From Chromohalobacter sarecensis (GTDB lineage Bacteria; Pseudomonadota; Gammaproteobacteria; Pseudomonadales; Halomonadaceae): a stretch of 64,000 bases of DNA. The notes beneath the pieces are model-generated. The model made no database searches. It was not told the DNA's origin and saw only the letters and a list, made by a program, of their open reading frames with translations. This document shows, one piece after another, positions 37,805 to 48,571 of the stretch. A program made the position numbers and the translations under genes. Numbering within the stretch: the first letter of the stretch is position 1; every line of letters begins with the position of its first letter. The DNA lies in the NCBI RefSeq assembly GCF_023061135.1, contig NZ_JAKGAN010000006.1:214345-278344 (forward strand), in the 5' to 3' direction.

Positions 37805-39856
37805 ATGTCGCCCTGGCTGGAAACCTACCTCACCCCCTCGAAGACGTCACTGCAGTTCGCCACCAAAACCACACTGGCGATGCTGTTGGCGCTTTACATC
37901 GCGCTATGGTGCGATCTCGACCGCCCCTATTGGGCATTGATCTCGGCGGCTTTCCTGCAGATCCGACCGATGAGCGGCATGGTCGTCGAGAAGGGCATCT
38001 GCCAGATCGGCGGCACACTCATCGGGGCGCTGGTCGGCATCGTGATCATGGCCTTCTTCGCTCAGGCACGCGTGCCCGCGCTGGTGGTGCTGACGCTGTG
38101 GATCATGTTCTGCGCCTACGGCAGTTCGCTGTTGCGCAATAACTTTTCCTACGGCTGCATCATGGGCGCCGTCACGGCGATGCTGATCGTGGTGATTTCC
38201 GCCAATCAGCCTCCTAGCGGTATCTTCGATATCGCCATCGCTCGGCTCTCCGAACTGGGGCTCGGCGCCCTCTGCGCCACCCTGGTCAGTGCCTTGCTAT
38301 GGCCCACTCGCGTCAAGGATCACCTGGCCAGCCAAGCCGATGAGGTGATCAACCAGGCCTTCACCCACGCCGGGCAACGCCTCGATGCCGGGGATGGCCT
38401 GGACACCATGCAGCAATCGCTGACCGCCAGTCTCGAACCGCTGACGATGCTCGAAACCGACAGCCAGGCGGCACGCTACGAGGGCCCCGATGGCGCCGGC
38501 CGCATCCGTGCCACGCACGTACTCACCCGGCGCACGTTACGTTTTTTCGCCACGCTGGGCGCGCTTTATCAGTTGCTGCACGACCACCGCGAGCGCATCA
38601 GCGCTCCCTTGCACCAGTTGGCCAGCGAAATCGCCGATGGCTTTCGCAATGCCGAGCATGTGCAAGGCGTCCCGGCGGCACGTCGCCAATTACAGGAACT
38701 GCGCAAGCGAGCGCATGCCTACACCGACACCCAGCTCGACCCCTTGCAGCGCCGCGTGATCCTGGCCCTGCGCGAGGTGCTCGGCCACGCCATGATCATG
38801 CTCGATGCGCGTGAGGCCATCGCCCACCCCGGGCGCAAGCAACTCCGCGCCGGCTCGCTGTCCTGGCATCGCGATCACCTGGTAGCGCGGCTCAATGCCG
38901 GCCGTGCGGGGCTGGTCTTCTCGTGTCTGGCGATCTTCTGGTTGCAGACCCACTGGGGCAACGGCCAGGTGGCGATGCTGCTCGGCACGCTGTTCTCGGC
39001 GTTTTTCGCCACCCGCGACAACCCCGTGACGATCTGCATGATGTTCTTCAAAGGCATGCTGGCCGCATTACCCAGCGCCTTTCTGTTCGGCCATGTGCTG
39101 CTCTCGCAGGCCAACGGCTTTCCCATGCTCGCCATGCTATTTATCACGCCACTTTTCCTGGGAATGCTCGGGGCCTCCAATCCACGCCTGATGGGCTATT
39201 GCCTGGCCTTCACCATCTTCAACATTCTGCTGACCATGCCCGGCAATGGCATGGACTTTTCCTTCGACAGCTTCGCCAATCGCGCTATCGCCGTTATCGT
39301 CGGGCTCAGCGCCGTGGTGATGGGCTTCCGGCTATTCCCTGGCCTGGGCACACCCATTCGACGCCGGCGTTTGATCGGCGCCATCAGCCACGACTTGCGG
39401 CATATCGACCAGCAGCCCTTGCATGAAGCCGAAAGCCGCTTCAGCGGCCGTATGGCCGACCGCCTGCTGCAACTCGCCCGGCACGACGACATGCTGCCCG
39501 AAGATCATCGCCATCTGTTCATGATCGGCCTCAATGGCCTCGATTTGGGGCGCTCGTGTCTGCGCCTGCGCCACCGCCTGGATGACGCATCAGCACCGGT
39601 ACATGACGCTATGCGACATCTTCTGTCCACGCTGGCCGACGGCTTCGAGGCCAGTGCCCATGGCCGCTCGCCCCAAGGAATAAACGAAGCTGGCCAAGCA
39701 CTGGACGACGCCATCGCACGCCATGGCGGCATCGAGGAAGACACGCGCGAACTCATCGAAGGCTTGATCGAGCGACTTGTGCTGGTGCTGGAACATCAGG
39801 CCGAGGTCATGGCCAAGCGCCAAAAACCGGCCATTTCCACGGCCAAGACCGCCTGA
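37805..39856 (+). CDS. aaeB: FUSC-family efflux pump (AaeB-like)
   Basis: Inner-membrane pump of 683 residues with the FUSC layout: an N-terminal helical bundle (about 18-165), a long cytosolic helical domain, a second bundle (about 365-520), and a C-terminal cytosolic tail. The opening with KTTLAMLLALYIALWCDLDR and YWALISAAFLQIRP is typical of the family. AaeB relatives export hydroxylated aromatic carboxylic acids, which is the best guess here; the real substrate is untested. The usual aaeR LysR gene is not directly adjacent, but a LysR gene lies 192 nt upstream of aaeX on the same strand. Confidence 0.9.
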   Translation: MSPWLETYLTPSKTSLQFATKTTLAMLLALYIALWCDLDRPYWALISAAFLQIRPMSGMVVEKGICQIGGTLIGALVGIVIMAFFAQARVPALVVLTLWIMFCAYGSSLLRNNFSYGCIMGAVTAMLIVVISANQPPSGIFDIAIARLSELGLGALCATLVSALLWPTRVKDHLASQADEVINQAFTHAGQRLDAGDGLDTMQQSLTASLEPLTMLETDSQAARYEGPDGAGRIRATHVLTRRTLRFFATLGALYQLLHDHRERISAPLHQLASEIADGFRNAEHVQGVPAARRQLQELRKRAHAYTDTQLDPLQRRVILALREVLGHAMIMLDAREAIAHPGRKQLRAGSLSWHRDHLVARLNAGRAGLVFSCLAIFWLQTHWGNGQVAMLLGTLFSAFFATRDNPVTICMMFFKGMLAALPSAFLFGHVLLSQANGFPMLAMLFITPLFLGMLGASNPRLMGYCLAFTIFNILLTMPGNGMDFSFDSFANRAIAVIVGLSAVVMGFRLFPGLGTPIRRRRLIGAISHDLRHIDQQPLHEAESRFSGRMADRLLQLARHDDMLPEDHRHLFMIGLNGLDLGRSCLRLRHRLDDASAPVHDAMRHLLSTLADGFEASAHGRSPQGINEAGQALDDAIARHGGIEEDTRELIEGLIERLVLVLEHQAEVMAKRQKPAISTAKTA

Positions 39857-39883
39857 CAGCTAAAGCCATCCAAGAGAGTTAAT

Positions 39884-40303
39884 ATGCAGATCCGACCTTT
39901 CCAGCCCGGCGATGAAGAGAGCGTCATTGCGCTATGGGAACACTGCGAGTTGACGCGACCATGGAACGACCCGCGGCGTGACATCGCCCGCAAGCTCGCG
40001 GAAGACCCCAGCTTGTTCCTGGTCGGGATAGAAGCAGACACGGTGATCGCCAGCGCCATGGCGGGCTACGACGGTCATCGTGGCTGGGTACACTATCTGG
40101 CGGTCAGCCCCGACCGTCAGCGCTGCGGGCTTGGCCGCCAACTCCTCGCCGCCGTGGAGCGCGCCTTGCAGGCTCGGGGCTGCCCCAAGCTGATGCTGAT
40201 GGTACGCAACGAGCATCCCGCACTGATCGACTACTACCGCCGCCAAGGGTACGACGATGGTGACTTCGTGACCCTTGGCAAGCGCTTGATCGCCGACGAC
40301 TGA
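39884..40303 (+). CDS. GNAT-family N-acetyltransferase (YpeA-like)
   Basis: A 139-residue single-domain GNAT protein. The acetyl-CoA loop is PDRQRCGLGRQLL near 82-94, and the sequence runs close to YpeA (MQIRPFQPGDEESVIALWE opening; DYYRRQGYD near the end). The substrate is unknown. It starts 27 nt after the FUSC stop, so it may be read through from the efflux operon. It is convergent with the SDR gene, with stops 1 nt apart. Confidence 0.85.
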   Translation: MQIRPFQPGDEESVIALWEHCELTRPWNDPRRDIARKLAEDPSLFLVGIEADTVIASAMAGYDGHRGWVHYLAVSPDRQRCGLGRQLLAAVERALQARGCPKLMLMVRNEHPALIDYYRRQGYDDGDFVTLGKRLIADD

Positions 40304-40304
40304 C

Positions 40305-41105
<801 letters not shown>

Positions 41106-41116
41106 TCACGGCGCCA

Positions 41117-41827
41117 TCAGCCGGGATAGCCGCCTTCGATGTCGACGATACGCGTGGCATTGCGCCCTACGCCGCCGTGCAGGTCCAGCATGCGCTCGAT
41201 CCAGGCATAGACCGGGTCGGCATTGGAAACGAGATCCGCCGTCGAGACGCAGTGCGCCCACATGAAGTGGCCGAAGACCATGTAGTCGGCGCCGCCGGGC
41301 GCTTCACCGTCGAGGAAATCGGCCTCTTCGAGGCGCCCACGCAGTGGCTCGAGGGCCGCATCGAGTGCCGAGAGCCCTTTGCTTGGCGCATGCATTTCCT
41401 CGAGGCTGCGACCCAGCGCCTTTTCGCGCGTTTCACGGAAGTACGCCTGATCGTCGGGATGCACGACATTGAACAAGTCCATGATGACGGTTTTCAGGAT
41501 CCCCGGCGCCAGCGCTCGCTCGCTGTAGAACTTGAAGAAACGCGCCCGCGACTCGGCCGTGTCGTCGCCCAACAGCGGGTTTTGCGGATACACGCGATCC
41601 AGGTAGCGGAAGATCTCGTAGCTATCGGTGACCGTAGTCTCGCCGTCGACGAGCACCGGCACCTTGCCTTGTCCCGAAAACGCGATCGCGTCCTTCTGCG
41701 TGAAGTGCCACGGAATGAAATCGCATTCCAGGCCCTTGTGTGCCAACGCATAACGCACACGCCAGCAGTATGGCGAGAACCGTAGCCGCTCGTCACGCCC
41801 GCTCAAATCGTACATCTGCAACGTCAT
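41117..41827 (-). CDS. Glutathione S-transferase family protein
   Basis: A 236-residue cytosolic GST. The N-terminal thioredoxin-like domain starts with the FSPYCWRVRYALAHKGL motif, whose Ser/Cys could activate glutathione, and contains the cis-proline KVPVLVDG and DSYEIFRYLD glutathione-binding segment. The C-terminal half is all-helical. The pattern is nearer to the beta-etherase-like GST group than to classical GstA. AAGGAGC precedes the ATG. Substrate unknown. Confidence 0.88.
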   Translation of the reverse strand: MTLQMYDLSGRDERLRFSPYCWRVRYALAHKGLECDFIPWHFTQKDAIAFSGQGKVPVLVDGETTVTDSYEIFRYLDRVYPQNPLLGDDTAESRARFFKFYSERALAPGILKTVIMDLFNVVHPDDQAYFRETREKALGRSLEEMHAPSKGLSALDAALEPLRGRLEEADFLDGEAPGGADYMVFGHFMWAHCVSTADLVSNADPVYAWIERMLDLHGGVGRNATRIVDIEGGYPG

Positions 41828-42212
41828 GCCACCGCTCCTTTTTGCTCATAGGCTTAGCGTGAGAATAGCTCACGCGCCGGACCTCCGACGCTACCACATG
41901 CCACGCAATCGCGCCTACGGCGCCCGCGTCCGGGCCGCGATGTCCTTGAAAAGGCTCGTCTATTAGTCGAACTCAAGGCGTACTAAACACCTCGTCAACA
42001 CGCCACAAGGCTCCGACGAAGGTCACAAGCAAGGCTATAGAAATTTGATTTTGAAGGGTATTTCAAGATCATTAGCCTGCCAGCATTATTGGTCATACCA
42101 ATTATCCAACAATTGGCCCCACGGTTTTTCACGTTTATCTTTCGCTCAATGACGGGCGGCATCTGCATGCCTCCGTCTGGCGCTGCACAACAACACCGTC
42201 AGGGGCACTTTC
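41828..42212. other. 385-nt divergent intergenic region with operator
   Basis: It separates the leftward GST gene from the rightward permease gene and must hold both promoters. The part from 42040 to 42120 is AT-rich and contains the GntR-type palindrome listed separately, plus an overlapping CCAACAATTGG inverted repeat at about 42106-42116. The rest shows no notable structure. Confidence 0.5.
42088..42102. promoter_or_regulatory. GntR/FadR-subfamily operator (PdhR/LldR/GlcC type)
   Basis: A perfect palindrome ATTGGT-CAT-ACCAAT, identical to the PdhR-type consensus ATTGGT-n3-ACCAAT. It lies 111 nt upstream of the permease start. A near twin lies before glcD. Confidence 0.7.
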
Positions 42213-43907
42213 ATGAATCAAACGCTGCTCTCACTACTCGCCTTCCTGCCATTGGTACTGGCCGGCGTACTACTGATTGGCTTCCGGGTTCAGGCCAAGG
42301 TCGCCATGCCCGTGGTTTTCGTGGTCACCGCACTGATCGCCTTGCTGGCCTGGGACATGACCTTCACCCGGGTACTGGCTTCGACGTTCCAGGGGCTGAT
42401 TCTCACCGTGGGCCTTTTGTGGATCATCTTCGGCGCCATCATGCTGCTCAATACGCTGAAGCATTCCGGCGGCATCACCGCCATCCGCAACGGCTTTTCC
42501 AGCATCAGCCCCGACCGCCGCGTGCAAGCGCTGATCGTCGCCTGGCTGTTCGGTTGCTTCATCGAAGGGGCCTCGGGTTTCGGTACCCCGGCGGCGGTGG
42601 CGGCACCGCTGATGGTGGCGCTGGGCTTCCCCGCCCTGGGCGCCGTCACCGTGGGCATGATGATCCAGTCCACGCCGGTCTCCTTCGGCGCGGTCGGCAC
42701 CCCTGTCGTGGTGGGCGTCACCGGCGGCCTCAACCGTAACGCCATCACCGAACAATTGACCGCCAGCGGCTCGAGCTGGGAAAGCTTCTTCCGTCTGATC
42801 GCCTCGGAAGTTGCCATCACCCACGCCATCGTGGGGGTTCTGATGCCGCTGATCATGGTCATCGTGATGGTGCGCTTCTTCGGCGCCAATCGCTCCTGGA
42901 AGGAAGGTCTCTCGATCACGCCCTTCGCACTGTTCACCGGGGTCGCCTTCGTGGTGCCCTACGCCTTGGTGGGCGTCATCCTGGGCCCTGAATTCCCGTC
43001 GATGATCGGTGCTCTGGTGGGCTTAGCAATTGTCGTTCCTGCGGCCAAAAAAGGTTTCCTACTGCCCAAGGACACCTGGGACTTCCCGGACAGCTCGACA
43101 TGGCCGGACGAGTGGCTGGGACGTCTAGACATCAAGATGGACCAGGTCGCCGGCAAGGCGCCAATGTCGGTCTTCATGGGTTGGATGCCGTATGTGCTGC
43201 TGGCCGTACTCCTAGTGATCTCGCGCACCGTGCCGTCGGTCACCTCGACGCTGCAATCGCTCAGCATGAGCTGGAACGACATCCTCGGTGAGAGCGGCGT
43301 CTCCGGCAGCCTCGAGCCGCTGTACCTGCCCGGCGGCATCATCCTGGTCGTAGTACTGCTCACCGTGCTGCTGCACCGCATGCGCGCCAGCGAGCTGGGC
43401 GCCGCCTTCAGCGAGTCGACCAAGACACTCTTGGGCGCCGGCTTCGTGCTGATCTTCACCGTGCCGATGGTGCGCATCCTGATTAATTCCGGCGTCAATC
43501 AGGCAGATCTGGTCTCGATGCCCGTGGCCATGGCACAACTCGTCGCCGATGGCGTGGGGCATGTCTACCCGTTCTTCGCTCCCGCCGTCGGTGCGCTGGG
43601 CGCGTTTATCGCCGGCTCCAACACGGTCTCCAACCTGATGCTCTCGGACTTCCAGTTCAACGTCGCCGAGGCCTTGGGGCTGTCCACCGCGATGATGGTA
43701 GCCCTGCAAGCCGTGGGCGCCGCAGCGGGCAACATGATCGCCATTCATAACGTCGTCGCCGCCTCCGCCACTGTGGGGCTGCTGGGCCGCGAAGGCACCA
43801 CGCTACGCAAGACGATCCTGCCGACGCTTTACTACCTGATCTTCACCGGACTCATCGGTCTGATCGCGTTCTACGTGGTCGGGATAAGCGACCCGTTAAT
43901 GGGTTAA
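42213..43907 (+). CDS. L-lactate/glycolate permease (LctP family)
   Basis: Inner-membrane proton symporter of 564 residues with about 13 helices. LctP-family motifs are [13 protein letters not shown] near 125-137, [18 protein letters not shown], and the C-terminal [15 protein letters not shown]. coli has two such permeases, LldP (lactate) and GlcA (glycolate); the downstream glcDEFG genes make glycolate likely here, with lactate as the alternative. AGGGG precedes the ATG. It has its own terminator, and its promoter region carries a GntR-type palindrome. Confidence 0.92.
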   Translation: MNQTLLSLLAFLPLVLAGVLLIGFRVQAKVAMPVVFVVTALIALLAWDMTFTRVLASTFQGLILTVGLLWIIFGAIMLLNTLKHSGGITAIRNGFSSISPDRRVQALIVAWLFGCFIEGASGFGTPAAVAAPLMVALGFPALGAVTVGMMIQSTPVSFGAVGTPVVVGVTGGLNRNAITEQLTASGSSWESFFRLIASEVAITHAIVGVLMPLIMVIVMVRFFGANRSWKEGLSITPFALFTGVAFVVPYALVGVILGPEFPSMIGALVGLAIVVPAAKKGFLLPKDTWDFPDSSTWPDEWLGRLDIKMDQVAGKAPMSVFMGWMPYVLLAVLLVISRTVPSVTSTLQSLSMSWNDILGESGVSGSLEPLYLPGGIILVVVLLTVLLHRMRASELGAAFSESTKTLLGAGFVLIFTVPMVRILINSGVNQADLVSMPVAMAQLVADGVGHVYPFFAPAVGALGAFIAGSNTVSNLMLSDFQFNVAEALGLSTAMMVALQAVGAAAGNMIAIHNVVAASATVGLLGREGTTLRKTILPTLYYLIFTGLIGLIAFYVVGISDPLMG

Positions 43908-43935
43908 TCGCTTAGAGTATTGACCCACCTCCCGC

Positions 43936-43966
43936 GCCCCGGCTTCATCGCCGGGGCTCCTTTTAT
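43936..43966 (+). terminator. Terminator of the permease gene
   Basis: An 8-bp GC stem (43936-43943 with 43950-43957), a 6-nt loop and a T-rich tail (TCCTTTTATT). The tail runs directly into the next operator. Confidence 0.85.
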
Positions 43967-43979
43967 TGGTCTTACCAAT
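43965..43979. promoter_or_regulatory. Second GntR-type operator, upstream of glcD
   Basis: ATTGGT-CTT-ACCAAT, the same half-sites as at 42088-42102, placed 136 nt before glcD. Two matching sites imply one regulator for the permease and the oxidase operon. Confidence 0.7.
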
Positions 43980-44114
43980 TCCCCAGATTTTATCCTTTCG
44001 GCTAATAGGCACGATCATTCGCCATGCGCGAACATGGAAACACTTTCCATATTCGATGCAACTTCGAGGTGGATATCATCTTGATTCAATCCCTGCGCCG
44101 CCCGAGGAGGCCTC

Positions 44115-45614
44115 ATGAACATCCTCTTTGACGAACGCCTCGACGGCGCGCTCCCCAGCGTCGACCGCGAGGCATTGATCGCCCACCTGCAGGCCACGCT
44201 TCCCCAGCTTACGCTGCTGCATCGCGAGGAGGATCTGCGTCCGTTCGAGTGCGATGGACTCTCCGCGTACCGCGTACTCCCCATGTTGGTGGCGCTTCCT
44301 GAAACGCTCGAGCAGATCGCCTCGCTACTCGAAACATGTCACGCCTGGGGCGTGCCGGTGGTGACGCGCGGCGCGGGCACCGGCCTCTCTGGAGGCGCCC
44401 TGCCCCTCGAAAAGGGCCTACTACTGGTGATGTCGCGCTTCAGTCGCATTCTCGAGGTCGATCCGGAAGCGCGTATCGCCCGCGTACAGCCTGGCGTGCG
44501 CAACCTGGCGATCTCCGAGGCGGCGGCGCCTTACGGGCTCTACTACGCGCCCGACCCGTCCTCGCAGATCGCCTGTTCGATCGGTGGCAACGTCGCCGAG
44601 AATGCCGGCGGCGTGCATTGCCTGAAATACGGCCTGACCGTTCACAACGTGCTCGCGGTGGACATTCTTACCCTCGAGGGCGAGCACATCACGTTGGGCA
44701 GCGAGGCGCTGGATACGCCGGGTTTCGATCTGCTGGCGCTGTTCACCGGCTCCGAGGGGATGCTCGGTGTGATCACCGAGATCACCGTCAAGCTGCTGCC
44801 CAAGCCCGAGGTCGCCAAGGTACTGATGGCCAGCTTCGATGACGTCGAGAAGGCCGGCAAGGCGGTAGGCGACATCATCGCTGCGGGAATCATTCCCGGT
44901 GGCCTGGAGATGATGGACAAACTCGCCATTCAAGCCGCCGAGGACTTCGTCAAGGCCGGCTACCCGGTCGACGCCAAAGCCATTCTGCTGTGCGAGCTGG
45001 ACGGCGTCGAGGCCGATGTCCACACCGACTGCGAGACGGTGCGCGACGTCTTCGAAGCGGCCGGCGCCACCGATATCCGCCTCGCGCGAGACGACGCCGA
45101 ACGCGCCACCTTCTGGGCCGGACGTAAGGCCGCCTTCCCTGCCGTGGGACGCATGGCGCCCGACTACTACTGCATGGACGGCACCATTCCGCGCCGCGAA
45201 CTGCCGCACGTGCTGAAGAGCATCGCCGAGCTCTCGGCGACGCACGGCCTGCGCGTGGCCAACGTTTTCCATGCCGGCGACGGCAACATGCATCCGCTGA
45301 TCCTGTTCGACGCCAACGCCCCGGGCGAGCTGGCGCTGGCCGAGGAAGTCGGCGGCAAAATCCTCGAGCTGTGCGTCGAGGTCGGCGGCAGCATCACCGG
45401 CGAGCACGGCGTGGGCCGCGAGAAGATCAACCAGATGTGCGCCCAGTTCAATCCCGACGAGATCACGGTCTTCCATGCCGTCAAGGCCGCCTTCGATCCA
45501 CGCGGGCTGCTCAACCCCGGCAAGAATATCCCCACGCTGGCGCGCTGCGCCGAATTCGGCGCCATGCACGTTCACCAGGGGCAATTGCCACACCCCGAAT
45601 TGCCGCGCTTCTAA
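44115..45614 (+). CDS. glcD: Glycolate oxidase FAD-linked subunit GlcD
   Basis: Oxidises glycolate (also D-lactate) to glyoxylate (or pyruvate), passing electrons through GlcE and GlcF. At 499 residues it equals E. coli GlcD. The FAD-binding PCMH domain has VVTRGAGTGLSGGALP near 78-93 and FDLLALFTGSEGMLGVITEI. The C-terminal cap ends with HAGDGNMHPLIL and GSITGEHGVGREK, typical flavin/substrate motifs. GAGGAGG precedes the ATG. It is the first gene of glcDEFG. Confidence 0.95.
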   Translation: MNILFDERLDGALPSVDREALIAHLQATLPQLTLLHREEDLRPFECDGLSAYRVLPMLVALPETLEQIASLLETCHAWGVPVVTRGAGTGLSGGALPLEKGLLLVMSRFSRILEVDPEARIARVQPGVRNLAISEAAAPYGLYYAPDPSSQIACSIGGNVAENAGGVHCLKYGLTVHNVLAVDILTLEGEHITLGSEALDTPGFDLLALFTGSEGMLGVITEITVKLLPKPEVAKVLMASFDDVEKAGKAVGDIIAAGIIPGGLEMMDKLAIQAAEDFVKAGYPVDAKAILLCELDGVEADVHTDCETVRDVFEAAGATDIRLARDDAERATFWAGRKAAFPAVGRMAPDYYCMDGTIPRRELPHVLKSIAELSATHGLRVANVFHAGDGNMHPLILFDANAPGELALAEEVGGKILELCVEVGGSITGEHGVGREKINQMCAQFNPDEITVFHAVKAAFDPRGLLNPGKNIPTLARCAEFGAMHVHQGQLPHPELPRF

Positions 45615-45640
45615 CGCTGCGTGAAGAAAGGGAAACCCGC

Positions 45641-46765
45641 ATGACTCACTCTCAGGATCAACGCCCGGCCCCCGCGCCCGAGAGCCTGCCGGCCGCCGAT
45701 CACGATGCCAGCGACGCCCTGCTCGAACGCGTGCGCGAAGCGGCGCGGGACAACACACCCTTGCGTCTGGTCGGCGGCAACAGCAAGGGCTTCTACGGTC
45801 GCCCCGTCAGCGGCGAGACGCTCTCGCTCGCCGCGCACACGGGAATCGTCCACTATGATCCGGTCGAACTGGTGGTCACGGTGCGCGCCGGTACTCGCCT
45901 GACCGCGCTACAACAGACGCTTGCCGAGGCAGGGCAGCAACTGGCCTTCGAACCGCCGCATTTCGCCGCTACCGCCACGGTGGGCGGCATGGTGGCCTGT
46001 GGCATCGCCGGCCCACGCCGCCCCTGGGCAGGCAGCGTACGCGATTTCGTCCTCGGCACGCGGCTCATCACCCACGACGCCAAGCGGCTGCGCTTCGGTG
46101 GTGAGGTCATGAAGAACGTCGCCGGCTACGATCTTTCACGGCTGATGGTCGGCGCTCAGGGCACGCTGGGGGTGATCGACGAGGTCTCGTTCAAGGTCCT
46201 GCCACGCCCCGCCGCCAGCGCCACGCTGCGTCTTGAGATGACCCGTGATGCGGCCATGGCGCGCCTCGCCGAGTGGGGCCGCGAGCCACTGCCCATCACT
46301 GGGGCCGCACACGATGGCGAGACTCTGCATATTCGTCTGGAAGGCGGCGCCGGCTCGGTAGCCACCACGCGAGAGCGACTCGGTGGCGAGCCGGACGATG
46401 CCGACTTCTGGCGACGACTGCGCGAACTCGAATTGGCCTTCTTTTCGCGCCACCACGACAGCCGCCCGCTATGGCGGCTGTCGCTGCCGCATCGCGCCCC
46501 CGCCGTACCGCTCGACGGCGACGAACTCATCGATTGGGCGGGCGCGCAGCGCTGGTGGCGCAGCGATACGCCGGCCGAGACGATACGCCAGCATGCCGCC
46601 CATGTCGGCGGGCACGCGACGCGTATCGACCTCGACCAACCCCACGGCATCGAGATGCCTTTCACGCCGCTCTCGCCGGTGCTGGCCAAGTACCACCGCC
46701 GACTCAAGGCCGAGCTCGACCCACACGGCATCTTCAACCCCGAGCGACTCTACGAGGGGCTATAG
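45641..46765 (+). CDS. glcE: Glycolate oxidase subunit GlcE
   Basis: Second flavin-domain subunit of glycolate oxidase, 374 residues against about 350 in E. coli. It has the FAD-binding fold (LRLVGGNSKGFYGR, then ATVGGMVACGIAGPRRPW and MKNVAGYDLSRLMVGAQGTL) but a short, divergent C-terminus ending with the conserved LDPHGIFNPERL. GGGAAA precedes the ATG at 45641. It lies 26 nt after glcD and 2 nt before glcF. Confidence 0.92.
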   Translation: MTHSQDQRPAPAPESLPAADHDASDALLERVREAARDNTPLRLVGGNSKGFYGRPVSGETLSLAAHTGIVHYDPVELVVTVRAGTRLTALQQTLAEAGQQLAFEPPHFAATATVGGMVACGIAGPRRPWAGSVRDFVLGTRLITHDAKRLRFGGEVMKNVAGYDLSRLMVGAQGTLGVIDEVSFKVLPRPAASATLRLEMTRDAAMARLAEWGREPLPITGAAHDGETLHIRLEGGAGSVATTRERLGGEPDDADFWRRLRELELAFFSRHHDSRPLWRLSLPHRAPAVPLDGDELIDWAGAQRWWRSDTPAETIRQHAAHVGGHATRIDLDQPHGIEMPFTPLSPVLAKYHRRLKAELDPHGIFNPERLYEGL

Positions 46766-46767
46766 CC

Positions 46768-48036
46768 ATGCAGACGAATTTCACCGACGAGGCCCTGCGC
46801 CAACCGCACATTCGCGAGGCCGACCGCGTCCTGCGCTCGTGCGTGCACTGCGGTTTCTGCAACGCCACCTGCCCGACCTACCAACTCTTGGGCGACGAAC
46901 GCGATGGCCCGCGCGGACGCATCTATCTGATGAAGGAGCTACTCGAAAGCCGCGACGATGACGACCAGGTCACGCAAGAAACGCAGACACATCTCGACCG
47001 CTGCCTGAGTTGTCGCAATTGCGAAACCACCTGCCCCTCCGGCGTCGAATACCACAAGCTGCTGGATATCGGGCGCGCCGAGGTCGAGCGGCGCGTCGGG
47101 CGCTCCTACAAGGAACGCGCCTTGCGTTACGGCTTGCGCAAGGCACTGGTCGAGCCGCGTCGTTTTCAAGCGTTGCTCTCACTGGGGCAAACCTTTCGCC
47201 CGCTGGCGCCGGCGCCGCTCAAGGACAAGATCCCGCCCCACGCGGTCAACGTGGGAGCCGCCACGCCTGCGACCCATGCCCGCCACATGCTGGTCCTCGA
47301 GGGCTGCGTCCAGCCGGGGCTAGCGCCCAACACCAATGCCGCCGCGACCCGCGTTCTCGACCGTCTGGGGATCGCCCTGAGCTCAGCCCCGGAGGCCGGC
47401 TGTTGCGGCGCCATCGACTATCACCTCAATGCCCAGCAGGACGGTCGTGCACGCATGCGCGCCAATATCGACGCCTGGTGGCCACACGTCGAAGCAGGCA
47501 CCGAGGCCATCGTCCAGACCGCCAGCGGCTGCGGCGCCTTCGTCAAGGAATACGGCGAGATGCTCGCCGACGACCCACGCTATGCCGAGAAGGCACGCCA
47601 CATCAGCGCACTCACCAAGGACCTGGTGGAGATCCTGCGCGACGAAGACCTCGAGGCGCTGGCGCCGCGCCACGACAAGCGCCTCGCCTTCCATTGCCCG
47701 TGCACGCTGCAACACGCCCAGAAACTCGGCGGCGCCGTGGAAGGCGTCTTGACGCGTCTGGGATTCACGCTATCCCCGGTGCGCGATCCCCATCTATGCT
47801 GTGGGTCGGCCGGGACCTACTCCATCACCCAGCCGACCTTGGCGACACGCTTGCGCGACGACAAACTCGACGCGCTCGAAGCGGGTCATCCCGAGGAAAT
47901 CGTCACCGCCAACATCGGTTGCCAGACCCATCTGGCGGGCGCGGGCCGTACCCCGGTTCGGCATTGGATCGAAATCGTCGATGAGGCCCTGACCCCGGCT
48001 ACGAGCGACGCGCCTCGAGCTGCGAGCGTCCCGTAG
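46768..48036 (+). CDS. glcF: Glycolate oxidase iron-sulfur subunit GlcF
   Basis: Transfers electrons from GlcDE to the quinone pool. The 422 residues hold two 4Fe-4S motifs (CVHCGFCNATCP and CLSCRNCETTCP) in the first 95 residues, and two CCG-type domains with GCVQPGLAP, AGCCGAIDYHL, HCPCTLQH and LCCGSAGTYS. Its length is near E. coli GlcF (407). The last 20 residues are Ala/Pro-rich and look unconserved. The start overlaps the end region of glcE by spacing of 2 nt. Confidence 0.95.
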   Translation: MQTNFTDEALRQPHIREADRVLRSCVHCGFCNATCPTYQLLGDERDGPRGRIYLMKELLESRDDDDQVTQETQTHLDRCLSCRNCETTCPSGVEYHKLLDIGRAEVERRVGRSYKERALRYGLRKALVEPRRFQALLSLGQTFRPLAPAPLKDKIPPHAVNVGAATPATHARHMLVLEGCVQPGLAPNTNAAATRVLDRLGIALSSAPEAGCCGAIDYHLNAQQDGRARMRANIDAWWPHVEAGTEAIVQTASGCGAFVKEYGEMLADDPRYAEKARHISALTKDLVEILRDEDLEALAPRHDKRLAFHCPCTLQHAQKLGGAVEGVLTRLGFTLSPVRDPHLCCGSAGTYSITQPTLATRLRDDKLDALEAGHPEEIVTANIGCQTHLAGAGRTPVRHWIEIVDEALTPATSDAPRAASVP

Positions 48037-48067
48037 CCCGTAGCCATGATCTACCAAGGAGACACAA

Positions 48068-48469
48068 ATGAAGACTCACGCAGTACTTGAACTTAGCGAC
48101 GTCAACCAGTTGCTCGACGCCGCCCAAAAAGAAGCTGATGCCAACGGTTGGGCAATCACCGTCGCCGTCGCCGATGCCGGTGGCCACCTGCTCGGCCTGC
48201 GTCGCCTCGATGGCGCGGCACCGTTCAGCGCCGACATCGCTACCGAGAAGGCACGCAATGCCGCCATCGGCCGTAAGGAGACCCAAGTCTTCGAGGACAT
48301 GATCAACAACGGCCGTACCGCCTTCGTCAGCGCGCCGATGCAAGCCTTGCTCGCCGGTGGCGTGCCGCTGATCGTCGAGGGCAACGTCATCGCCAGCGTC
48401 GGCGTTTCCGGCGTCAAACCCGATCAAGACGTCCAGATCGCCAAGGCCGCCGTCGCCGCCTTGACCTGA
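48068..48469 (+). CDS. glcG: GlcG/HbpS-family heme-binding protein
   Basis: A 133-residue single-domain protein of the GlcG/HbpS family, whose members bind heme or cobalamin; its role beside glycolate oxidase is unsettled. Visible features are VAVADAGGHLLGLRRLDGA near 32-50, AAPFSADIATEKARNAA and the closing GVSGVKPDQDVQIAKAA. AAGGAG precedes the ATG. It is the last gene of glcDEFG and is followed by a strong terminator. The malate synthase glcB is not in the window. Confidence 0.92.
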   Translation: MKTHAVLELSDVNQLLDAAQKEADANGWAITVAVADAGGHLLGLRRLDGAAPFSADIATEKARNAAIGRKETQVFEDMINNGRTAFVSAPMQALLAGGVPLIVEGNVIASVGVSGVKPDQDVQIAKAAVAALT

Positions 48470-48483
48470 TCTTCGCTTGCCAC

Positions 48484-48525
48484 GAGACACGCCGCTGGCG
48501 TGTCTCCCTTTTCTTCCCTTTCTCC
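48484..48525 (+). terminator. Terminator of the glc operon with polypyrimidine tail
   Basis: A perfect 10-bp stem (48484-48493 with 48497-48506) and a 3-nt loop. The tail continues as an almost pure pyrimidine tract to about 48551. Confidence 0.9.
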
Positions 48526-48571
48526 TCTCCGTTTCCTCCTCTTTCCCCCTGCAAGATCGTGTTTTCGTTGC

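Noticed and set aside
44421..45758. A 445-codon frame opposite glcD/glcE
   Set aside because: Same GC-driven shadow effect across two strongly supported genes.
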